Assembly: GCA_003149915.1 (NCBI GenBank)
Contig: QAMK01000002.1
Coordinates: 1-32,381, forward strand
Source: Bacillota bacterium
GTDB lineage: Bacteria > Bacillota_I > Bacilli_A > RF39 > UBA660
Reading direction: 5' to 3'
DNA: 32,381 bases
The notes beneath the pieces were generated by a model that searched no databases, was not told the DNA's origin, and saw only the letters and a list, made by a program, of their open reading frames with translations. The translations under genes and the position numbers were made by a program. This document shows, piece by piece, positions 21,965 to 28,305 of this stretch. Each line of letters begins with the position of its first letter. The first letter of the stretch is position 1.

Positions 21965-22729
21965 CTACTCAAGGTATTGATTTGCACACATACCAACGGT
22001 ACCATTATACTCTACTTTATCCATCGAGTACCCTTTAGCAGTCGTATAGTTCTCTTGTAAAACTGTAACTGTTGCATTATGTGGCATAACGAAAAGTGTT
22101 CCAGAATTATCCAGTTTCATTAAATATAAACCATTCGTGACCCGAACTCGTTTGGTCTTTGCTACAGGAGTCACTTCTTCTTTTGGCATACTTTGAAACA
22201 CCAAAGAAGCAGAATCAACTACTTTCGTAAAATCATCGTTAAGATACATCACCTGTTCTGGTGGATACGATGTTCCTGTCATTACCCAAGCTGCTGCCGT
22301 ATTTTGAGTCCAATTATCGCAATGACCTCGTCCGCATGTGATATGTAAATGGTTAGCAGCTGCACCATCCGTTCCTTCATAAGCGATAATTTCGCCTGCT
22401 TTGATAATATCGCCAACTTTAAACTTGGCCGTAATAGAACCGTCGTTCCAATGCGTTAACGTTAGCCAAACCGTATCTGTAAATGTTGGTGTCTCTACCG
22501 CCTCTACTGTCTCTAACCAGATTGTATTGGTTACGTAATTGCCAACTCCTCGAATCGCAACCACTTTCATATCAACCGGAGCAAAATAAGCACTTTGCCT
22601 ACCATCGACACCTGCACAATCGATTGGATAATCAGCCGGCGTTCCATGAGAATGATGATAGTGACTAGTAGCACCGTTATAGTCTTGTGTCACCCGCAAC
22701 GTTTCCATTCCGAAATAAAACTTTTGCAT
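21965..22729 (-). CDS. M23-type peptidoglycan endopeptidase with C-terminal SH3-like domain (endolysin-like)
   Basis: The 254-residue protein resembles phage-type endolysins. The first 150 residues look like an M23 (LytM-like) zinc peptidase. A His/Asp cluster (YHHSHGTPADYPIDCAG, about residues 24-40), the loop around FAPVDMKVVAIRGVGNYV and the final HLHITCG motif (about 145) would hold the metal. The last 65 residues (KRVRVTNGLYLMKL to the end) look like a bacterial SH3 wall-binding domain. There is no signal peptide, so release would depend on the holin upstream. I chose the ATG at 22729, since AAGGAGG lies 8 nt before it and overlaps the end of the holin gene. Confidence 0.82.
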   Translation of the reverse strand: MQKFYFGMETLRVTQDYNGATSHYHHSHGTPADYPIDCAGVDGRQSAYFAPVDMKVVAIRGVGNYVTNTIWLETVEAVETPTFTDTVWLTLTHWNDGSITAKFKVGDIIKAGEIIAYEGTDGAAANHLHITCGRGHCDNWTQNTAAAWVMTGTSYPPEQVMYLNDDFTKVVDSASLVFQSMPKEEVTPVAKTKRVRVTNGLYLMKLDNSGTLFVMPHNATVTVLQENYTTAKGYSMDKVEYNGTVGMCANQYLE

Positions 22730-22730
22730 T

Positions 22731-23066
22731 CTATTCACCTCCTTCTTGCTTAGAAGAATCGATTTGTAACAAATCTTTTAATTTTTTCAAATCTTTTCCA
22801 GCATAGTAAATAATACCCGAAGTGAACAGTAGTTCCATTGCATCCGTCAAATTCACATCGATGCCTTGAATATTTGCTACTAAAATATTAGGATTCAAAA
22901 GAGCACAAATATACATTAGCAATCCACCTAAAACGATGCAGAATGTTTTGCCAATTCCAGTAGCAAGTGTCTTCTTACAGAAAGTACATTGGATCGACGC
23001 AATGCTAACACCCAACACAATATTGGACATCATAACTAGAAAAAGTCCAATTACAATCGGAAACAT
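22731..23066 (-). CDS. Phage-type holin (toxin secretion / phage lysis holin family)
   Basis: The 111-residue protein begins at the ATG at 23066 behind a perfect GGAGGTGAAAAT. It has three hydrophobic segments (about residues 2-22, 34-55 and 75-92), Cys-rich between the first two (QCTFCKK), and a charged C-terminal tail (KDLKKLKDLL). Size, topology and the endolysin gene directly downstream fit a holin of the TcdE/BhlA-like group. Holins make membrane holes that let a leaderless endolysin reach the wall. No structural phage genes are nearby, so the pair is either a phage remnant or a host-adopted lysis/secretion module. Confidence 0.75.
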   Translation of the reverse strand: MFPIVIGLFLVMMSNIVLGVSIASIQCTFCKKTLATGIGKTFCIVLGGLLMYICALLNPNILVANIQGIDVNLTDAMELLFTSGIIYYAGKDLKKLKDLLQIDSSKQEGGE

Positions 23067-23097
23067 ATTTTCACCTCCATAATAATATATGAAGCAC

Positions 23098-23132
23098 AAA
23101 AAAAGTGGTATAGGACATACACCACTTTTTTT
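23098..23132 (-). terminator. Terminator at the end of the DUF4097 gene
   Basis: AAAAAAAGTGGTGTA pairs with TATACCACTTTTTTT on the minus strand. The TAA stop of the DUF4097 gene overlaps the first bases of the 5' arm. Confidence 0.8.
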
Positions 23133-23931
23133 ACATCGTTTCGATTGCAATGGAACCAATTCCACCATCTACTTGAACATTCGTAGGACCAGAGCCATAT
23201 GTTCCAGAAGAGCATCCCTTTTGATTTAATGAAACAGAACCAATTCCAGTGGATAAGATAAACGTATACTCTTCTTCTGAATCGTTAAGATGTAACGTCA
23301 TTGTTCCAATTCCTGAATCCAAATCATTGAATCCTGTCAATGTTCCCGTAAATTCGAATTCTCCGACACCGCCATCATAAGAAAAATTATGGAAAGATGC
23401 ATCCTCTATGGTAACCTTACCGGCTCCACCATCCATCTCTACTTCATCGGTAACGATAACGGAACGAAGCGAAACATTTCCCGCTCCTAAACTGAGATCC
23501 AATTTAGAGAATTTCAAAGAAGAAAGAGAAACCTTACCTGCTCCAGCATCGATGCTAACGAAGTCCAAATACTCAGTAGGAACTTGTACGATAACTTGAT
23601 CGTTTATTGTATCAAACCAATCGAAGTCATCTTCTTCTACATATAACGTACCGTTTTCTATATATGCACGAACATTAGAGTCCGTTGATGATACCATCAA
23701 GCGACTTCCTAAGACAAGTTCCAGATTAGCCGTCGATACATCGATTTCTAAGTTGGATACAGCATAGTCTGTTTCTAAAACAACTGTCAACTCCTTGGAT
23801 ACATCATGATACAATCCAAAAATATGACCCACCATCGATAAACCAATCAAAATACTAGAAAAGATGAGAACGATTAGAAAGATTGCAAATCCAATTGCAA
23901 TAGCCTTAATTACTCGTTGTGCACTTGTCAT
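23131..23931 (-). CDS. DUF4097-family membrane-anchored beta-repeat protein
   Basis: The 266-residue protein has one N-terminal membrane helix (about residues 12-38) and an exported beta-solenoid-like domain. The domain shows a repeated D/S-x-G-x-G-x-V/M pattern: DAGAGKVSL, LGAGNVSL, DGGAGKVTI, DGGVGEFEF, DSGIGTMTL, STGIGSVSL and DGGIGSIAI. The spacing is about 20 residues, as expected of DUF4097/YvlB-type adhesin-like folds. I chose the ATG at 23931, which overlaps the LiaF-like stop by 4 nt. Such genes often sit with LiaF- or PspC-type envelope-stress genes, but the precise role is unknown. Confidence 0.82.
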   Translation of the reverse strand: MTSAQRVIKAIAIGFAIFLIVLIFSSILIGLSMVGHIFGLYHDVSKELTVVLETDYAVSNLEIDVSTANLELVLGSRLMVSSTDSNVRAYIENGTLYVEEDDFDWFDTINDQVIVQVPTEYLDFVSIDAGAGKVSLSSLKFSKLDLSLGAGNVSLRSVIVTDEVEMDGGAGKVTIEDASFHNFSYDGGVGEFEFTGTLTGFNDLDSGIGTMTLHLNDSEEEYTFILSTGIGSVSLNQKGCSSGTYGSGPTNVQVDGGIGSIAIETM

Positions 23932-24611
23932 TTGATTTCCACTCCACCAAAAATACAAGTGGCATCGATATAAATTGTCTTGGCATGATCAGAAGAATCG
24001 TTCTTTGCCTTATTGGAAACTCCTCCAAAAATAGGTGTAGAACGAACCTTGACAGCAACATCGTCTGGTACGTAAATATCGATTCCACCAAAAACAGCAC
24101 TGGCTGAAATGACAACATCTTTCTTAATCGTAGCACCTCTTAAATCGCAAGTAACACCGCCAAAAACAGCTTCTAAAGATGCCCCTTTAAACTCTTCCTT
24201 CGTATAATCTGCTGTAACACTTCCAAATGTTGCACAGTACTCTTCTAAATTCTTTTCTTTCTTAGCAGCATCACGAATCTCCTTCATTCTTTTAGAATAA
24301 ATCGTATCTTTGAATATCAAAGAAAGTCCCCATACAACCAAAATGAACGGTATAATTAATTTCAGTACCATACCAAAGTCTAAGATGTTTTGACAAGAAA
24401 GAAGCAAAACAATTCCGATTGCTAGACCAATTAAATTTCCAGTCCGGTCTTCTTTATGAAACATTCCAATAAAACACGGAACGATGATAAAAAGAGTCCA
24501 CCAACCGTTAAAAAAGACATCAATATGAGCAAATCCCAAAGCATTCACTCCAAAAATAAGTCCCAGTACGATTAATACCAATCCCCATAAAACATGATCA
24601 ATTCTTTTCAT
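23928..24611 (-). CDS. LiaF-like membrane protein
   Basis: The 227-residue protein has four membrane helices in the first 125 residues, the first beginning HVLWGLVLIVLGLIFG. A cytoplasmic C-terminal beta domain has the repeated signature (VFGGVTCDL, VFGGIDIYVP, IFGGVSNK, CIFGGVEI). This fits the LiaF C-terminal (DUF2154-type) fold. In Bacillus LiaF restrains the LiaS/LiaR two-component system that senses lipid II-targeting antimicrobials. No liaS or liaR is in this window. I chose the ATG at 24611 because GGAGGTAAGT precedes it; an ATG four codons earlier lies before that site. DUF4097 follows in the same operon. Confidence 0.83.
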   Translation of the reverse strand: MKRIDHVLWGLVLIVLGLIFGVNALGFAHIDVFFNGWWTLFIIVPCFIGMFHKEDRTGNLIGLAIGIVLLLSCQNILDFGMVLKLIIPFILVVWGLSLIFKDTIYSKRMKEIRDAAKKEKNLEEYCATFGSVTADYTKEEFKGASLEAVFGGVTCDLRGATIKKDVVISASAVFGGIDIYVPDDVAVKVRSTPIFGGVSNKAKNDSSDHAKTIYIDATCIFGGVEIK

Positions 24612-24639
24612 ACTTACCTCCATATCCTTATTCTATTAT

Positions 24640-24801
24640 AAGCAACTAAAATATGCAAGCAGAACAAAATGAAAATAAATTTTCATCTCCCAGTCGTTGC
24701 CTCCTGGGCTTTCTGCTTCTTAGATAGAGTACCCTCTATTCTCCACAGACTTAACTTCCGACAGTCGCTGCCGTAGATTTTGTTCTTCTTTTTTAATTTT
24801 A
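24640..24801 (-). ncRNA. Structured right end of an IS200/IS605 relic, possible omega RNA
   Basis: Directly 3' of the TnpB remnant lies a structured stretch. On the plus strand there are three hairpins: ATAGAG/CTCTAT (24724-24739), CCCAG/CTGGG (24689-24708) and the perfect palindrome ATGAAAAT-AA-ATTTTCAT (24669-24686). An 11-bp direct repeat with one mismatch (CAGTCG[T/C]TGCC) occurs at 24691-24701 and 24762-24772. In this IS family the guide (omega) RNA is encoded at the 3' end of tnpB running into the right end. The position fits, but I have no alignment to confirm it. Confidence 0.4.
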
Positions 24802-25237
24802 TTATATAAATTCGTTTCTACATTTCTTGATTCCTTCAAATAATATATTAACACTAGCATTGATATCTCTGTCATGGTAACTTCCACATTTTGAGCATAT
24901 CCAATCTCTAACTGTTAAATCCTTTACTTTTTCATTTTGATATCCGCACCTACTACATTTCTGACTACTTGGATAGTAGGTATCTATCTGAATATATCTT
25001 TTTCCATAATATTCTGCTTTGGATTTCAAGAGATTACAGATCTTAGATAAACTGGCATCACTTAAAAACTTGGAAATCTTCTTTTCTTCCAGCATCTCTT
25101 TTACCTTTAATGTTTCACTTACTATGATATCATTTTCTAATACTAGTTTTTAGTTATTTGATGGATAAAATATTTTCTGGCGTTTCTTAATCTTTGAAAT
25201 AAAACTGATAACTTTTTTACATATGAATGTTATCCAC
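24802..25237 (-). pseudogene. Degraded IS200/IS605 TnpB (RNA-guided nuclease) remnant
   Basis: The intact 97-residue C-terminal piece (24802-25095) is clearly TnpB. It has SDASLSKICNLLKSKAEYYG, YYPSSQKCSRCGYQN, the second zinc knuckle CSKCG and the RuvC-III motif HDRDINAS. Upstream, a second frame reads RLRNARKYFIHQITKN, the usual preceding helix, and a third reads VLENDIIVSETLKVKEM with the RuvC-II Glu. So at least one frameshift and an in-frame stop split the gene. About the first 200 residues, including the RuvC-I Asp, are missing. A GGAGGTG and promoter still stand in front. No TnpA is present. Confidence 0.8.
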
Positions 25238-25265
25238 ACCTCCTTTTTCGTTCACAGTTAACAAG

Positions 25266-25294
25266 AATATATCAAACAAATGTACGCTAGTCAA
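25266..25294 (-). promoter_or_regulatory. Sigma-A promoter in front of the TnpB remnant
   Basis: TTGACT (25294-25289), a 17-nt spacer and TATATT (25271-25266) on the minus strand. Confidence 0.7.
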
Positions 25295-25370
25295 GTAAAA
25301 TATAAATTTTTTTTACATTTTTCTATTCCGATACTCTTTTTCTCGTATGCAAAGCAAATTCCTAGTATAC

Positions 25371-25394
25371 AAAAAAGAACCCAAATGGGTTCTT
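25371..25394 (-). terminator. Terminator of tRNA-Arg
   Basis: AAGAACCCA and TGGGTTCTT form a 9-bp stem, and TTTTTT follows on the minus strand, 13 nt beyond the tRNA 3' end. Confidence 0.8.
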
Positions 25395-25406
25395 TTATTT
25401 CCAATA

Positions 25407-25483
25407 TGGTGTTCCGGAAGAGATTCGAACTCTTGACACCCGCCTTAGAAGGGCGATGCTCTATCCAGCTGAGCTACCAGAAC
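25407..25483 (-). tRNA. tRNA-Arg (anticodon UCU)
   Basis: The minus strand folds as a full cloverleaf: acceptor GTTCTGG/CCGGAAC, D-arm GCTC/GAGC, anticodon stem TCGCC/GGCGG with loop CTTCTAA, and T-arm with GTTCGAATC. The anticodon TCT reads AGA/AGG. CCA is encoded (25409-25407). Confidence 0.95.
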
Positions 25484-25521
25484 AGGTATAACCACAACAC
25501 TTAATGATTATACACTGATTT

Positions 25522-26469
25522 TTAATAATTTTCAATATCTTTTTTCGATTTTGTTAGGAAATCATGCCCATTCACCTGAAAAACGACGGCAGAAGCATCA
25601 TAATTAGCAAATACACTTCCCGCCACAGAGTATACAACTTCCTCTAGTATCTTTTGATTGGCATCAAAAATGGCCTCGTTAAAATTCAAAATCATCACGT
25701 CATTAGACATACGATAATCCAAAAGTTCAGTTGCTTCACTTAGGTAACTACTCAAATTCGGTTCATGAATGTAACTAGATGATAGATTTTCGATGATTAC
25801 TTTAATCTTATCCTTATCGTTATTGATGTACTTAGTGACAGGCACATAGTAATTGATGTCATCTAACGTCTCATAATAATACGTCGTCACTTTCATAACA
25901 CCCATTAAACTCGTAAAATCGAAGTCTTTATTGATACCGTACTCCTTAGTAAGTACCTCCGGAATCATGATTTTGGTCTGTGGCAGAGACGTAACACCAA
26001 CTCCTTCCACCTGCAAAGTAAGGCCATCAATTCCAGGAATTGAAGTCACACTGTAAGTAAGCGCTTCGACGATGACCTCCTCCAAATAAGAAGATCCTGT
26101 AAACAATGCAGACGATAAATTGAGTGTCATGGTAGTCCCTGTGACATGATAGTCTAACAAACTCGTATCAGTCGGAATAAATTTATGAAAAAAAGTAGAA
26201 ATTGTCACCGTAGACTCTAATCGCATCGCATCCAAAATTCTATGGACTCTCCCCTCTATCGTATCCTCTGCAATTTCAATTTGATATCGCACCAGTCTTT
26301 CCTCGTTATCTAATAGATACACCGTTTGATAAATCGGGTCCGATAACGTAACGGCACTGACGACAGAATCGGAATCATTTTTAAAAGAAGATAAAATACT
26401 GGCTACTAAAAAGACAAATAGACATAACGTCGTCATTAAAATCTTTCGCATTGCCTTTTCCCGTAACAT
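25522..26469 (-). CDS. gerM: GerM-like protein with two GerMN domains
   Basis: The protein of about 315 residues has an N-terminal membrane anchor or lipoprotein-type signal (about residues 9-27, LMTTLCLFVFLVASIL). Two GerMN repeats follow: one around residues 55-175 with EGRVHRILDAM and TLNLSSALFTGSS, and one around 205-310 with DKIKVIIENL and MILNFNEAIFDA. GerM of Bacillus is a mother-cell protein that stabilises the SpoIIQ-SpoIIIAH channel and later affects germination. Its neighbours gerE and spoIIIAH fit this role well. The start is uncertain: I took the ATG at 26469 after GGGTGAT, but one six codons later is also possible. Confidence 0.85.
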   Translation of the reverse strand: MLREKAMRKILMTTLCLFVFLVASILSSFKNDSDSVVSAVTLSDPIYQTVYLLDNEERLVRYQIEIAEDTIEGRVHRILDAMRLESTVTISTFFHKFIPTDTSLLDYHVTGTTMTLNLSSALFTGSSYLEEVIVEALTYSVTSIPGIDGLTLQVEGVGVTSLPQTKIMIPEVLTKEYGINKDFDFTSLMGVMKVTTYYYETLDDINYYVPVTKYINNDKDKIKVIIENLSSSYIHEPNLSSYLSEATELLDYRMSNDVMILNFNEAIFDANQKILEEVVYSVAGSVFANYDASAVVFQVNGHDFLTKSKKDIENY

Positions 26470-26494
26470 AACATCACCCAATTAAGCATATGAA

Positions 26495-26519
26495 AAATCG
26501 TACTAAAATAGTACGATTT
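26495..26519 (-). terminator. Terminator at the end of gerE
   Basis: AAATCGTACTA pairs with TAGTACGATTT around TTT, followed by T on the minus strand. The gerE stop codon overlaps the 5' arm. Confidence 0.75.
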
Positions 26520-26733
26520 AAATTTCTAGTTCTCCTAATTTCACGAGTTCAATAACCGCACACGCTCGTCCTTTCACAGACAATTTCTGCATAACATTCG
26601 AAATATGATTGCGAACAGTTTTCTCACTGATGTGCAACTCTTCTGATATCTCGCGCGTCGATTTGTTAGAAATTAGTAACGTCAGAACTTCTTTCTCACG
26701 GTTCGTCAAAATATTTTTTCGCAACTGGCTCAC
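26518..26733 (-). CDS. gerE: Late sporulation regulator GerE
   Basis: GerE is the small LuxR-type helix-turn-helix regulator that acts last in the mother cell and controls coat genes with SigK. The 71-residue protein consists almost only of the HTH: LTNREKEVLTLLISNKSTREISEELHISEK is split here as LTNREKEVLTLL and REISEELHISEKTVRNHISN. It continues with VMQKLSVKGRACAVIELVKLGELEI. It matches Bacillus GerE in length and in the ISEKTVRNHISN and VKGR segments. It has no receiver domain, which separates it from NarL-type regulators. It lies between gerM and spoIIIAH. Confidence 0.93.
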   Translation of the reverse strand: MSQLRKNILTNREKEVLTLLISNKSTREISEELHISEKTVRNHISNVMQKLSVKGRACAVIELVKLGELEI

Positions 26734-26791
26734 TCCTTTAATGCTCTTATATTATTTTATGAGTGAACCGGTAGATTGCCCTTATGAACGC

Positions 26792-27322
26792 CTAGATTTC
26801 GAATTTAACTGTAATGTACATGTGCTTATCAAAACGTTCCTGAATCGTTCGCATGATGTTATTAGCGAGTGTTGCATCGTAGTTTGTAGTTGCTACGACA
26901 ACTTCGATACGATCTGTTGAGACCTTAATAAAGTTGGCAACTTGATACGTATCTTGAATCAATTTTTCTAACTCATCTTCCAATGACTTCGTATCGGTAA
27001 TTCCTTTCATTTCTTCATAAGCGTTGTTTTTATCTTCCGTAGAACTTTCCGGATTGTTAATCGTCTCGTTGGCAGTGGCAATTAAGGCATCCAATTCTTC
27101 ATCCCGTGCTACTTGCATTGCGGTAATGGCATCACTTTCCATAACCGTTACAACTTCGCCACTAACTTCCTCTATGACAGGATCATCCGTTTTCGTACTC
27201 GTAGGAACTTGAAAAGTCTGATCCGTTGGAATAACCACATACAAAATCGATAATGCTACTAACAAAATAAATAATGTTCCAAACCAAATGGTTTCTCTTT
27301 TCATCCATGTTTCTTTTTTCAT
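26792..27322 (-). CDS. spoIIIAH: Stage III sporulation protein AH
   Basis: SpoIIIAH is the mother-cell component that forms the SpoIIIA-SpoIIQ channel to the forespore. The 176-residue protein has a cytoplasmic basic start, one membrane helix (about residues 12-30), an acidic linker and a C-terminal YscJ/FliF-like ring-building domain. That domain contains TDTKSLEDELEKLIQDTYQ, IKVSTDRIEVVVATTNYD and MRTIQERFDKHMYITVKFEI, listed here in short segments. GAGGAAATG precedes the ATG. Downstream of efp it takes the place where Bacillus has the whole spoIIIA operon; AA to AG are not here. Confidence 0.85.
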   Translation of the reverse strand: MKKETWMKRETIWFGTLFILLVALSILYVVIPTDQTFQVPTSTKTDDPVIEEVSGEVVTVMESDAITAMQVARDEELDALIATANETINNPESSTEDKNNAYEEMKGITDTKSLEDELEKLIQDTYQVANFIKVSTDRIEVVVATTNYDATLANNIMRTIQERFDKHMYITVKFEI

Positions 27323-27370
27323 ATCATTTCCTCTTTCGTTATATCATACGAAAAAAGAAATTCGTTTAGA

Positions 27371-27393
27371 ACAAAAAAAGAGCTTACGCTCTT
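27371..27393 (-). terminator. Terminator built into the efp stop codon
   Basis: AAGAGC and GCTCTT form the stem, the loop GTAA contains the efp stop TAA, and seven T follow on the minus strand. Confidence 0.8.
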
Positions 27394-27941
27394 GATTGAT
27401 ATTTACCGTCCTTAGTAGAAACGATAATTGTTTCTCCTTCGTTGATAAATAATGGAACTTTGACAGTCATACCAGTTTCCAATACAGCATCTTTCATGGC
27501 ATTGTTTGTCGTGTTTCCTTTAACACCTGGTTCTGTCTTCGTAACTACCATTTCGATCTTATCAGGCAATTGTAATCCTAAAATTTCACCTTCATAAGAA
27601 ATGATATTCAATACTAAGTTTTCTTTTAAATACTTCTTATCGTCACCAAGTTGAGACTCTTTTACTTCAATTTGATCATATGTTTCCATATTCATGAAAT
27701 AATAAGTATCACCTTGTGAGTATAGGAATTGCATATCTCTCTTTTCGATATGGGCAAGTTCAACTTTTACACTAGAGTTAAACGTAATTTCAATAATTGC
27801 ACCCGTTCTCAAGTTTTTCAATTTAGCCTTAACAAATGCAGCACCCTTTCCAGGTTTTACATGTTGATAATCGACAACTGAATAGATATTTCCCTCGTAT
27901 TTAATTGACATTCCCGTTTTAAAATCATTAACGTTTACCAT
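27384..27941 (-). CDS. efp: Elongation factor P
   Basis: EF-P rescues ribosomes stalled on polyproline. The 185-residue, three-domain protein begins with the KOW-like domain whose loop KPGKGAAFVKAKLKN carries the tip Lys. The OB domains contain MNMETYDQIEV and ENLVLNIISYEGEILGLQLP, followed by VVTKTEPGVKGNT and the C-terminal PLFINEGETIIVSTKDGKY. In Bacilli the gene lies just before spoIIIA, as here. A perfect inverted repeat (27957-27981) lies just upstream of its ribosome binding site. Confidence 0.96.
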   Translation of the reverse strand: MVNVNDFKTGMSIKYEGNIYSVVDYQHVKPGKGAAFVKAKLKNLRTGAIIEITFNSSVKVELAHIEKRDMQFLYSQGDTYYFMNMETYDQIEVKESQLGDDKKYLKENLVLNIISYEGEILGLQLPDKIEMVVTKTEPGVKGNTTNNAMKDAVLETGMTVKVPLFINEGETIIVSTKDGKYQSRA

Positions 27942-27956
27942 AAATCCTCCTTCACT

Positions 27957-27981
27957 CTAATTTATGCATTTCATAAATTAG
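27957..27981. repeat. 10-bp perfect inverted repeat upstream of efp
   Basis: CTAATTTATG and CATAAATTAG flank a 5-nt spacer, 15 nt before the efp start codon. There is no T-tract after it. It could be an operator or a 5'-UTR hairpin. Confidence 0.55.
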
Positions 27982-28051
27982 AAACCCTCATAACTTCCAA
28001 CAGATGAAAGTAAAAATTCATCCGATGAATCAAAATCATTTAGACACAAAA

Positions 28052-28070
28052 AAATAAGGAATCCTTATTT
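28052..28070 (-). terminator. Terminator overlapping the rpmG stop codon
   Basis: AAATAAGG pairs with CCTTATTT, followed by further T on the minus strand. The stop codon TAA is part of the 5' arm. Confidence 0.8.
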
Positions 28071-28232
28071 CTTTTCTTTGTGTTCCGTGTGACGAGCACA
28101 TCTAGGGCAATATTTATTTAAAGCTAGACGATCAGTTGTATTTTTTACATTCTTTTCAGTTCTGTAGTTTTCTTCACCACAAACAGAACATACTAATGTC
28201 TTATTTTGTCTGCTACCTACTTTTTTACTCAT
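28065..28232 (-). CDS. rpmG: Large ribosomal subunit protein bL33 (zinc-binding form)
   Basis: This 55-residue ORF reads [20 protein letters not shown] at the start and [18 protein letters not shown] at the end. The two CxxC pairs (residues 15-18 and 42-45) form the zinc knuckle of the C+ form of bL33. AGGAGG precedes the ATG. It lies between efp and a class B PBP and has its own terminator. The basic tail HKEKK is common in Firmicutes paralogues. Confidence 0.93.
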   Translation of the reverse strand: MSKKVGSRQNKTLVCSVCGEENYRTEKNVKNTTDRLALNKYCPRCARHTEHKEKK

Positions 28233-28305
28233 TCTAATCCCTCCTCGTTATTTCCTTTTAATATTATAACAGATATTTGTAAAAAAGCAAAAGGTTTTTT
28301 ATGGT

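Noticed and set aside
22731..23066. Whole prophage around the holin and endolysin
   Set aside because: No integrase, capsid, tail or repressor gene is present within several kb on either side.
25280..25504. 74-aa plus-strand ORF over the tRNA region
   Set aside because: It covers the antisense of tRNA-Arg and its terminator and has no ribosome binding site.
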